Shown: in pieces, positions 42,901 to 50,550 of the stretch
How positions within the stretch are numbered: the first letter of the stretch is position 1
Layout of the letters: every line of letters starts with the position of its first letter
Assembly: GCA_013397115.1 (NCBI GenBank)
Contig: VWZW01005525.1
Location: forward strand, 1,659,736 to 1,723,735
Direction of reading: 5' to 3'
Length of the DNA: 64,000 nucleotides
DNA from: Edolisoma coerulescens
Lineage: Eukaryota > Chordata > Aves > Passeriformes > Campephagidae
Notes under the pieces: model-generated
Databases searched by the model: none
What the model saw: only the letters and a program-made list of their open reading frames with translations
Told to the model about the DNA's origin: nothing
Program-made: the position numbers and the translations under genes

Positions 42901-45900
42901 GAGAAGGCATGGAAGGTGTTTTTAATCTCTTAAAAATGTGTGAATTACTCACAAATTTTAGGGAAAAAAAATTTAAATTCAAAAATTATATCACAACACA
43001 ATTATATATGTTTTAGGTTAAAAAAAAAATACGATCACAGCCATTCATTTTGGATATCACAGTATTCGCACCGCGGGATCTGTCTTACCATGAGATGGTA
43101 CTTCATTTCTGAATCAACTGGTCTTCCTGCTTCCATGCAGGCTGTAAACCAGGAGATATCCAGTAGTTCAAACCTAGAACTGTCACCCACAGCCTGTCCT
43201 TTCAGCCAGTCCAGCACCTCCAGGTAAGAGTTGTTTTCAGCCACAATATGAGTGACAGAGTCACTGTCAAGAAGTACACAAGAAGTTGGTTTTTTTTTTC
43301 ACTGAATCCAACTGTACACAGATACAGAGCTGTTATTTCCGTATTTACTTACCATCCACTTCCTGAAAATTGTAGTGTATATTGTACGTTAGGATGTGGG
43401 AAGCACTTAAGTTTTCATATCACCATATATCTATTCCAGTCACTGACTCTGCCTCGAGGAAAGAATCTAGTCTGACAGCTCCTGTAAGTGCAGCATTTTC
43501 TTTCCTGAAGGACCATTTACCTTCCACAGACACTAACCTAATACACATTCTTTGCAATTCTGAAAATATTTAGCTTACACAGGCAGTACCATAATTAAAA
43601 GGCTGCTTGACAACACCTGACAGCCTCTTCCCAATATTCCTCATCAATGAGTGAAAGCTTTGCAACATTAAAAAGTCAGTTAATAATAATTATTTAAAAC
43701 TTTACAGTTAGTAATATCTTTCTAGATATTTAAGTTTTCTGTACTAACTTGAAGTTGTTCATTACATATGGCATTGCCAAATGTTCGTGAATTAAACCTT
43801 ATGAACTACATGCTCCATCTAAACACCACCTCCTTGCTGCTAAGCCAGTCTAGAAAAAATGATGGTTTAGTGAATATAAAATTTACAACTTGAATTGTTG
43901 TTCAATACATTATATGGTGTACATTGCCTAAAAACACAATAGCACAAATGTTATTGCAGTAAATTTGGGTTGTTGTACTAGAACATTGGAAAGGATCACA
44001 TGATTGAAAAGACACACTTCTGACCCTGTCACAGGAAAATAATGGACAGGGACAAAGTTACGTTTCAAGAAAAGCTTACATGCATACTTAGGATGACCTG
44101 TAAGTTTCTATCTGGACTGCTGATGTTTCTCAGTAAGTTTCAAAAAATAAAGTCTTGCTAGGAAATTTAGGATGATTCTGAGTGCTCCCACTCCCCACAC
44201 AGCCCACCAGGGGGCTGTCGCCCACACAAAAAACACAAGACAAAGGAGAAAATTCTTCATTTCCGTGAACTTGTAGGACCTCGGTATCTCCAAAACATAT
44301 TCCAACATTAATTTTTATCAGGAAACAGATTCCTAAACTTCTTTCAGGAAAGGCACGGACAGGCAGTGTCACTATTTGACACTATTTTTACAGTGTCACT
44401 ATTTGACACTATTTTTACAGAAATAAAGCTAGAACTGAAACATAAATTGTCTTGACGGCAGCCACCTCCATTTGAAAGTCCCTGTGACTTTCTGCGAGCC
44501 CATGCTGGTGACAGCCTTGTGCATATACAGTAAATCTCCAGTGGACCTGACAGATTGCTCTGTAACCCTCCTGTAACACCTGGGGAAGTTAAGCCATCAA
44601 CCTGTCAAAGCAGAGAGGACACCACTGGTGGAGGCTGCTGTTTTGCATGGACTTCAAAACATGATGTGTGCTCTTAAAGGCAGACTGCACAACCTTTCAA
44701 AGCAAATTACCTTCCAGAAAACCAAGAAAATCCCTTGGCCTGTCTCTGTGATCCTTATTCAAACAAGTAATCACCAATTTCATTAAGTCATGAAATCACA
44801 ATGACAAATACTGGAATCACTCCACAGAAAACTTATCAAATAACTCTCCAGTGCAATAAACATACTGCATTTTGGAAATAAAAGAAAGGTACTGAAAGGA
44901 CTACGCTTCAGGAATGCAAAAACTGTCATGCTATAGCACAATTGTTTTCTCTCTAAATAGTGGAACTTGTAGAGCAGAGTCCATTGAAAAAGAATAAATC
45001 CCAATTTATTTTTTTCTAAAAGATTACAAACACAGATTAAATGAATCTCCATGAAATACTGTTGGGTTTATTATTATTTAACCCTGCTAGGTTCTACTTT
45101 AATTAAACTGTCACATCTTTATACTTGAGTGAAAAAAAAATCAGTTAGAGACATACAACTTCTGCTTCCTGTGGTTTATTTGACTTCATATAAAATATTC
45201 ATATATTATGTATTTGTACCAAGCTGCAGATCTGGGAACTTTGCCATAACTATGCTCACAGCAGCAGTTTAGCTGCGGTGCTCCAGTTTCCCCTCGTACC
45301 TGTACAGCTGTGCTGTTTTCTTGGCACAGAACATAACAAATTTAGCATTTCCTCTGGCATTTTCAAAGACAAAAATCAACAGTTAAATAGTTTTGTTTTA
45401 CCCAGTGGCAGCTAAGCTGAAATTAAACATAACACCTGCCTCATACAACCTACAGAAAGTCTGAAATACTGGCAATAAATACCTGTGTGTCAAAGCAGCC
45501 CAGATAAAGCATTTACACAGCCCTCTACAGATTATTAATGCAGGATTCAGAACAGCACTCTTCATTTCTTCTTTCACCAGGAATTCAATTAGTTTTGTAT
45601 CAGATGCTAATTGCCTGCTTCTGTTCAATGCCTGCTCAAATCTTGCTTTACAAATTATATCACCCTACCTTCTTCCTCAGGCTTTCAAAGTTGACGGGAT
45701 TGAAAAAAAATCTGTGGAAATAAGCTTTTATAGGGAGGACCCAGTTGTACACTATCTTTATACAGATCCAGAAAAATGATCAATACCTGGCTTTCCTCCA
45801 GCTTTTCAGAGAACCTATATAATGATACAGCTTTTGGAAAACTGCATAATGATATAACCAGCACTTATGTAAGGCACTGTTTGGAGGAAGGCTTCCTTTT

Positions 45901-46753
45901 TCTGAAACCAGACAAATCTGAAGTTGGAGTATATTTTCACTCTCAAATGCCACATCTGTGATATTTTACTGCTAAGGTTTTTTTTTCTCCAGTGCTCTTC
46001 TTTATTGTACCAAGGTGTTAGCCAGTAACTTTGAGACTCACATCAAGGTAAAAAGTTTAAATACTATAAATACCAGAGACAATGTAGACAAATGCCCCCC
46101 TCAACCCATCACACTTTCCATTCCTGTATATTTAACTTTTTCATTTTAGAAATTGGCCATTAAATTTAGATTAATCTTAACCTGACTTCAAAGGGGAAGT
46201 AGACAATGACAGATTTGGATGAGATAAAGACACAATTCACATGCAGACACATGAAAATTGGCAGATTTAAGATAAATTAGAAACACACATTTTAAAAGTG
46301 AAACATTAGAAATTTTGCTAAGGTTTGTGATTTCCCTACTCTCTGTCCAGAAGACAATAGAAATAAGCCACATGCTAGGAACACTCACTGAACTCCTGAA
46401 AAATATTTATAATGGGAAGAGCCAAGTATATCCACCAAAAACATAGCAAAAACTTCAATCATAGTCACTTGTATGACTTTATTTACTGAATTAGAATCCT
46501 TCAAATAGCATTACTACATGTTATTTCAAAACATATAAACATTTTCCTACCTTAGCTCACTTTCTACTCTGAAACCTTTTCTTCTTCCCAGTTCCATCAA
46601 AAACGTCCGTCTGGTCATCCCCATCTTCCTCTGCATAATAAAAATGACAAAGTTACTGAATTTTATTTCATAACTGCAGGAAAGTTTTGGGGAATCCAAC
46701 CCTTTCGTTCTCTTCCTCTGGGAGATTACAGCTGGAGCTTTGAACCTATCCAT
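21769..46753 (-). CDS. DNTT: DNTT, terminal deoxynucleotidyltransferase (TdT), exons 1-7 of a split gene, 3' part missing
   Basis: TdT is a nuclear family X DNA polymerase that adds non-templated nucleotides to coding ends during V(D)J recombination. Seven minus-strand exons join in frame with no stop: 203, 175, 126, 171, 72, 124 and 133 nt, together 334 codons plus 2 nt. In order they encode a basic N-terminus (RKRTK, residues 13-17), a BRCT domain (about 28-126), a linker (127-168), the 8-kDa domain with helix-hairpin-helix 1 (about 210-224), helix-hairpin-helix 2 (about 252-275) and the palm start ending in GGFR (331-334). Marks such as TRRTFLMEL, DSVTHIVAENNS, GVGVKTSEKW and GFLYYEDLVSCV follow vertebrate TdT closely, and the GGFR position fits the roughly 510-residue family length. 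POLM is the nearest alternative, but the match is much closer to TdT. The catalytic Asp residues and C-terminus are not in the window as far as I can see. Confidence 0.96.
21902..23025 (-). other. DNTT: DNTT intron 6
   Basis: This 1.1 kb intron is bounded by GTAAGG and TTTCCAG on the minus strand. It interrupts the Gly291 codon after its first base (phase 1). I see no repeat or RNA gene in it. Confidence 0.93.
23026..23149 (-). CDS. DNTT: DNTT exon 6: helix-hairpin-helix 2
   Basis: The exon is 124 nt (residues 250-290 plus the first base of Gly291), with a CCTTAG acceptor and GTAAGG donor. It starts QFTSVFGVGVKTSEKWYRMG, the second helix-hairpin-helix of TdT, and ends KLSKMQKA. Family X polymerases use this motif to grip the primer strand. 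The human counterpart is FTSVFGVGLKTSEKWFRMG. Confidence 0.96.
23150..25803 (-). other. DNTT: DNTT intron 5
   Basis: This 2.7 kb phase-0 intron is bounded by GTAAGT and CCTTAG. It holds an A/C-rich low-complexity tract at 23646-23695 and otherwise unrecognised AT-rich sequence. Confidence 0.93.
23646..23695 (+). repeat. A/C-rich low-complexity tract
   Basis: The tract consists of AAAC, ACAC and CCCC runs with no G except one position. It lies in DNTT intron 5. Confidence 0.7.
25804..25875 (-). CDS. DNTT: DNTT exon 5: short 8-kDa domain exon
   Basis: The exon is 72 nt, 24 codons (residues 226-249), in phase 0 at both ends, with a TTGGTTAG acceptor and a strong GTAAGT donor. It encodes EIFEEGESSRVKEVLNDERY followed by KAFK. 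This matches the TdT stretch EIIEDGESSEVKAVLNDERY almost residue for residue. It links the two helix-hairpin-helix elements. Confidence 0.95.
25876..27187 (-). other. DNTT: DNTT intron 4
   Basis: This 1.3 kb phase-0 intron is bounded by GTAATG and GGTTAG. It holds a diverged two-copy tandem duplication at 26071-26203 and a more GC-rich patch near 26440-26640 that I could not assign. Confidence 0.93.
26071..26203 (+). repeat. Diverged tandem duplication, two copies of about 67 bp
   Basis: Copy 1 (26071-26136) and copy 2 (26137-26203) share AAGGATGAAG, AGAAACTGG, a TTTCACAGTACTTA core and ACTCAT in the same order and spacing, with scattered substitutions. It lies 200-330 bp upstream (in transcript sense) of DNTT exon 5. 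Confidence 0.9.
27188..27358 (-). CDS. DNTT: DNTT exon 4: 8-kDa domain with helix-hairpin-helix 1
   Basis: The exon is 171 nt, 57 codons (residues 169-225), in phase 0 at both ends, with acceptor CCCAG and donor GTAATG. It begins DAFEVMAENYEF, matching the TdT segment DAFEILAENCEF, and runs through FLRAASLLKSLPFPITRMKD. Helix-hairpin-helix 1 is VQGLPCMGGQVRDII (about 210-224), a DNA-backbone-binding element of family X polymerases. Confidence 0.95.
35202..35233 (+). repeat. 16-bp tandem duplication
   Basis: GTGTAGAACTAAGGAA is followed directly by GTGTAGAACTAAGAAA, with one difference between copies. It lies in DNTT intron 3. Confidence 0.95.
35448..35525 (-). mobile_element. Short CR1 LINE remnant
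   Basis: GGGTTGGAAGGGACCTCAGG followed by a TAGTCCAACCTCTGGCTG segment is the reverse complement of the extreme CR1 3' region. Only about 80 bp is recognisable. It lies in DNTT intron 3 in the same orientation as the gene. Confidence 0.8.
36722..36847 (-). CDS. DNTT: DNTT exon 3: BRCT-to-core linker
   Basis: The exon is 126 nt, exactly 42 codons (residues 127-168), in phase 0 at both ends, with a TTGTTAG acceptor and GTAACA donor. The first half is a Pro-rich, poorly conserved linker (EQCQSPPLNTPELEMP). The second half, KVSQYSCQRKTTLNNYNKKF, aligns with the conserved segment SQYACQRRTTLNN of mammalian TdT, which enters the 8-kDa domain. The length equals the corresponding human segment as I recall it. 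The donor GTAACA is weaker than the other donors of this gene. Confidence 0.93.
38267..38336 (+). repeat. Compound short tandem repeat
   Basis: TTGCTTGCTTTATATAC occurs twice, 22 bp apart (38278-38294 and 38300-38316). ACAAAAGGTAT flanks both ends of the block, giving a partial third copy. It follows a short CA run and lies in DNTT intron 2. Confidence 0.9.
39515..39576 (+). repeat. (CAAA)n microsatellite with A/C-rich tail
   Basis: About five tandem AAAC units are followed by A-rich sequence broken by CC doublets. It lies in DNTT intron 2. Confidence 0.85.
41407..41421 (+). repeat. C-rich tract
   Basis: CCCCCCTCCCCCCC-like run, read as a G-run on the transcribed (minus) strand of DNTT intron 2. 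Confidence 0.7.
42450..42846 (+). mobile_element. CR1 LINE 3' end
   Basis: The run from CACCTGGGGCTGTTTAGCCT through CCTACAAGAGAGCTGGAGAG, GGTTCAAGGCCAGGTTGGAT and GGTCCCTCTTCCAGCCC to the terminal CCATTCTGTGATTG is the standard CR1 3' untranslated part, in order. It lies in DNTT intron 2, antisense to the gene, and ends about 240 bp from the donor of exon 2. The left edge is approximate. Confidence 0.92.
43089..43263 (-). CDS. DNTT: DNTT exon 2: second half of BRCT domain
   Basis: The exon encodes residues 68-126. The acceptor is TTGACAG and the first base T completes Ser68 (AG|T). It opens with DSVTHIVAENNS, the hallmark TdT BRCT segment, and carries the conserved BRCT tryptophan at position 106 (LLDISWF). 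It ends with EMKYHLM before donor GTAAGA, in phase 0. The BRCT domain of TdT binds end-joining factors such as Ku and the XRCC4-ligase IV complex (family knowledge). Reading through the donor gives about 18 further residues before a stop; these are intron sequence. Confidence 0.95.
43264..46550 (-). other. DNTT: DNTT intron 1
   Basis: This 3.3 kb phase-2 intron is bounded by GTAGGA and TTGACAG. Its only clear structure is a perfect 27-bp tandem duplication at 44367-44420. Confidence 0.93.
44367..44420 (+). repeat. Perfect 27-bp tandem duplication
   Basis: Two identical 27-bp units (44367-44393 and 44394-44420) begin TGTCACTATTTGACACTATT and end TTTACAG. Each unit itself contains an imperfect inner repeat of about 10 bp. 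It lies in DNTT intron 1. Confidence 0.97.
46551..46753 (-). CDS. DNTT: DNTT exon 1 (coding part): start codon, basic N-terminus, first half of BRCT
   Basis: The exon encodes residues 1-67 and the first two bases of Ser68. I chose the ATG at 46753 because the protein from there (MDRFKAPAVISQRKR...) has the length and layout of the TdT N-terminus. The frame stays open upstream to an ATG at 46888, but those 45 residues resemble nothing in TdT and are probably 5' UTR. A basic cluster RKRTK (13-17) fits the nuclear localisation signal at this place in TdT. The BRCT starts near IKFSNFVIF and includes KMGMTRRTFLMELGRRKGF. The exon ends in CTAAG before donor GTAGGA. The 5' UTR extent and transcription start are not determined. 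Confidence 0.95.
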
Positions 46754-46925
46754 GATGCAAGGTAGAAGTGCTTTCACTTGGGTAAAATAGAGGTAACAGG
46801 CTTTCTGCCAGGCAACAGCTGTATTTAATGTCACCACCCATTGAAGTAATTTTCTTGTTTCCCCTCTGAAATCAAAAGCAGGTGCCACACAAGCAGAAAC
46901 ATCACTTGCTCTCTACCAGCTGGGA
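46754..46925 (-). promoter_or_regulatory. Candidate DNTT proximal promoter / 5' UTR
   Basis: Within 172 bp upstream of the chosen start codon there are three E-boxes: CAGCTG at 46816-46821 and 46918-46923, and CAGGTG at 46879-46884. A GGGGAAA core (minus strand) lies at 46858-46864. There is no good TATA box, only an AT-rich ATTAAATAC near 46821-46830. Mammalian TdT promoters are lymphoid-specific, initiator-driven and use Ets/Ikaros-type sites, so the content is plausible, but these motifs are short and could occur by chance. The transcription start is unknown. Confidence 0.25.
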
Positions 46926-48825
46926 TTTCTTCAACAGAAATACTCCAGACAGGTGCAAAAATGTTTTCATTCCTTAAAACAGCCATTGCCTACAAAGACT
47001 ATCCAAATAATATTGATCATAGCAAAATCATCTCAGAATTTCAACCAGATCTTCAGCTGATTTAATGGCTCAGTTCCACAATTTCTGCTTTCAAATCTTT
47101 TCTAAATCTTACTTTTCCAAATTGCACAACACATTAGTTCACTAAATTAAATTCAATTTACTAAAAAAAACATAAATAAAAGAGAATTCATTAGAAATGT
47201 GTTTAAATATACCTTTGGCATGCATTGCCAATATTGCTCTCTGGTTTTGGCCCTGCGGTGCACTGCTACTTGTGGCAGTCACAGAAGTGAAAACATAAAT
47301 AAAAAAAGCTTTTTGCTCTTAAGCACCCAGTGACCTCCAAACAGCTACAGAGGAGATTATGGAGGCCTTTTACATTCCTCATTCAGAGGATGGGGTACTG
47401 CTCGTCACAGAACTACACCAAAGTTTTTTGCCATCGTCATGTTGGATCCAGTTCTGTACCTCCCTGAATTTCCATCAGAGCAAGGTGAGCACAAGCAACC
47501 AGGTTTACAGCATCTGCATCTACTTCAGCACAAATCTACTTCAGTGGTAAATATCCCTATTCCCATGCCAAGCTGGATTTTTATTTTTAGCATAGCAGAG
47601 AATTTGGTTTTTACCAGTCCTTCACAACACATCAGAAATGTTATATGTTACAATTCTCCTTGATCATGTTCAGGGGGGAAGCACAGTGGAAAAATCCCTA
47701 AATCAGATCTATCAATTATATTTTCAGTTATTTTATCACAGATGGATATACAACCTGAGTTTCAGGAAAATGAGTCAAAACCTGTTTTCTGCAATTATGG
47801 CCCTGAGTTTAAAATTAAATTTTAAAAGTATTGCTGACATTTTCTGAGCCCTATAGCTCTTGCTGCTTCAATTGTATTATTGCAGATATAAAGAAATACT
47901 TTTCATCAGAATAGAAACTAACCATCAAAAATTAATATAGAGCTTTCAGCTCTGGGGTCTTCCTGAGGCTATGAAGAAAATATATACATAGTGCAGTATA
48001 TAGATTAGACTTCATTCATTTCTTCCCTCGCCTAAGGATAACCCAGAAGCCAAAATATCTATTCCTCTTTTGGATTTATAACATTAAAATTGTCCAAATA
48101 AATCATTTCAATGTTATTTTGAAATTATATGAGATGTGTTCATAGGAACTGGAAAATGGACAAGCAGACTTTAAGAAGCTTAAGCAAAAGAATAGTGGCA
48201 AGGAAGCAAAAAAAAAAACCAATAGTGATGGATCTGGAATTAAGGCTGAGCAATCTGTTTTGGTTGTTCCACGTCTTTTTTACAGACTACTAATCAGCCA
48301 CTGAACACTGGTCACTTCCCTGTTTATAGCCGTCCTAGGCTTGGTAAAACACTTTATCTCAATCCCTACAAGGAATAATGTATTTGAGAACAGATTCTTT
48401 ACATATGTTAAACAAAGTTTTATTTTATGTTATAATTAATTCAGTGCTCTAAAACATGTAAATATAATTTTCCCCAATGTAACATCAATATGCTCAGTGC
48501 CAGCAAAATCCTTCTGGCATGAATAACAAGTTATTATTCCTTTGTGTTACTGTTATAACTCTTAAGCCAGATTTTCAAGGGTATTTAGGTGCCAAGAAGC
48601 TGCAAACAGAGACCCAGTGGGATTTTCAAAATATCTAAGCAACCTAGGCACTCAGCTCCTTTGGAAATCAATTTCTGGCTTTGAACCTAAATGCAAAGAG
48701 ATTTTCTCTAATAAACACAGCATAACAGGAAATAGTCTCTGCCAATGATGCAATTTTATTAAATGTATCTTCTAAAATTAACAGTATTTCCATATCCCAG
48801 ATGAGTGAATAACTCTCTCTCCTAC

Positions 48826-48844
48826 AATATTATATCATAATATT
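48826..48844. repeat. AT-only palindrome
   Basis: AATATTAT, a three-base spacer, then ATAATATT. A similar palindrome with 9-bp arms and a one-base centre occurs at 58173-58191. Such palindromes are expected in AT-rich DNA. Confidence 0.6.
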
Positions 48845-49875
48845 TTTGACAGTACCACAGAAAGTAGAACATGCATTAGGGAGAAAGCAAACAGAGAAAA
48901 AGCTTGTCTCTTATTTATGATGAAGGAAAACTATACTGTTATCTGAGTCATGACACCACATATGATTCGTGGCCTAAAACCACTGAAACTTGCAGAAATT
49001 TTCCATCTCATTACTGTCTCATGGAGTTCAGAGTATTTCACATTCCTTGAGGAAATCCAGAACAAACTTTTATGTTCTTGCCATGGATCAGTTTTACACA
49101 CTATCAAAGGCAAAGATGATGAAGGAGACACAAATACTGATGGCCATTTAAGTAAACATCTTTCATCACTTGTGATGTGGGTGCCAACAACAGCATCCCA
49201 AACTCCTCCAACAGTGTCTTGTACAGGCGTGAGGCCTAGAATACTGATCAACTTCAAAGGGAGGTTCTTTGGGAGGAAAAGTGCTGGAAAGTACAGCTCC
49301 TCTGAATTTCAGTATTCACACATGCTTTCACTGCACGTTCTTGATTATTGCCAGTCTTTTAGTGCCCCACTGTCATGTGAGCTGCATTGTAAATATTTTA
49401 TAAACTAGTACTTGTCCATTCATGTAGTTTTCATGAGGAGAATGCTGAAATTTTCTTTTAATACACAGATACAATCTGCTAACCTTCAGAGAAAGCATCT
49501 CTCAAATACCAACAATAAAAATCAGAGAAGTGATTGTTTGGATGCTTTCTTATTTTACATATTTTACATAGGCTTAACAGCATCCCACGCAGTATTGTTT
49601 CACAATGATTCATTTTCCTTAGCTTTTTCATTTAGTCATTTTTCTTCAGGAATTCAGTATTTTGCAATGAACCAATTCGTGGAAATTTTTTTATGCCTCT
49701 CGTATTTGTTTTTGCCTAGATATTCCCATCACTATTCTTCTCTTTTCATTCTGGCTTTCTTGGCTTCTAAGCATTTCCTTTGTTGTTTATACCTGTTCCA
49801 CCTATCTCTCAGTGCCTAAAAATCATACAGCAGTTGTTTTTCTTGAAAAATGAATTCTCCCACTTCCTTTTTTAT

Positions 49876-50130
49876 CGTCTCGAGCTGTACCAGGGGAGAT
49901 TCAGGTCAGACATTAGGAGGAATTTCTTCACAGCAAGGGTGATTAGGCACCCTAAGTGTCTGAATGAGTGCACAGGGAGGTGGTGGAGTCACCATCCCTG
50001 GAGGTGTTTAATGAAAGACTGGATGTGGCACTTGGTGCCATGTCTGCTTGGCAAGGTGGTGGTCAGTCAAAGGCTGGACTCCATGCCAGAGGTATTCTCC
50101 AACCAAATTGATTCTGCGATATTTATACTC
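49876..50130 (+). mobile_element. CR1 LINE 3' end
   Basis: GGGGAGATTCAGGTCAGACA, GAGGAATTTCTTCACAGCAA, GGGAGGTGGTGGAGTCACCA and TCCCTGGAGGTGTTTAATGA follow the CR1 3' consensus in order, ending with the typical CCAAC...TTGATTCTGCGAT tail. It is truncated and diverged, upstream of DNTT. An open frame spanning it is an artefact of the element. Confidence 0.93.
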
Positions 50131-50521
50131 TTTGAACCACTAGAATATTTTTAGGGGGCAGCTCTGAGGTATAGGTGCTTGAATTATTCCTGTCAAAGAT
50201 TATAAATTCCATAAGAAGCCATATGACCAAGAATTTCAAAAAACTTATTAAATGAGTACGCTTTGAATGCGCTTACTTGGCTATATGATGCTATTTGGCA
50301 TATAAAGTAAAATAGACTTAGAGAGGACACAAAATTTTGTAGTAGTTGTCATCAAATGTACAATATTTCTGATGTATATGGTCAAAATAGTTGATTATCT
50401 TTTTTTTTTTGGCTACCTAAATAAAGATAAAATCTGAATAAAAATAATTTATTTGGCAATTTCTCTCAGGTCATATCAAGAGCTAACAGCTTGTTTAATT
50501 TACTGCATACACAGGTATCCT

Positions 50522-50550
50522 AGAAAGGGGTTTTTTTCTAAACCCTTTCT
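50522..50550. repeat. Hairpin with 8-bp perfect stem
   Basis: AGAAAGGG (50522-50529) pairs with CCCTTTCT (50543-50550) around a 13-base T-rich loop. It may be chance. Confidence 0.6.

Larger units (their letters stand above)
36848..43088 (-). other. DNTT: DNTT intron 2
   Basis: This 6.2 kb phase-0 intron is bounded by GTAAGA and TTGTTAG. It contains a CR1 3' end in antisense orientation (42450-42846), a CAAA/A-rich tract (39515-39576), a compound tandem repeat (38267-38336) and a C-rich tract (41407-41421). Confidence 0.92.

Noticed and set aside
42700..42982. Overlapping 61- and 88-codon minus-strand frames
   Set aside because: They are antisense readings of the CR1 copy at 42450-42846.
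46754..46888. Upstream in-frame ATG at 46888 that would add 45 residues to TdT
   Set aside because: The extra residues do not resemble the TdT N-terminus, and the ATG at 46753 gives the expected layout. They most likely are 5' UTR or promoter sequence.
48157..48230. Plus-strand MDKQTLRSL frame, compared with the BLNK N-terminus (MDKLNK)
   Set aside because: Similarity stops after three residues, the frame runs into a poly(A) stretch, and nothing else of BLNK follows.
49780..50154. 124-codon plus-strand open frame
   Set aside because: Most of it reads through the 3' untranslated part of a CR1 copy.
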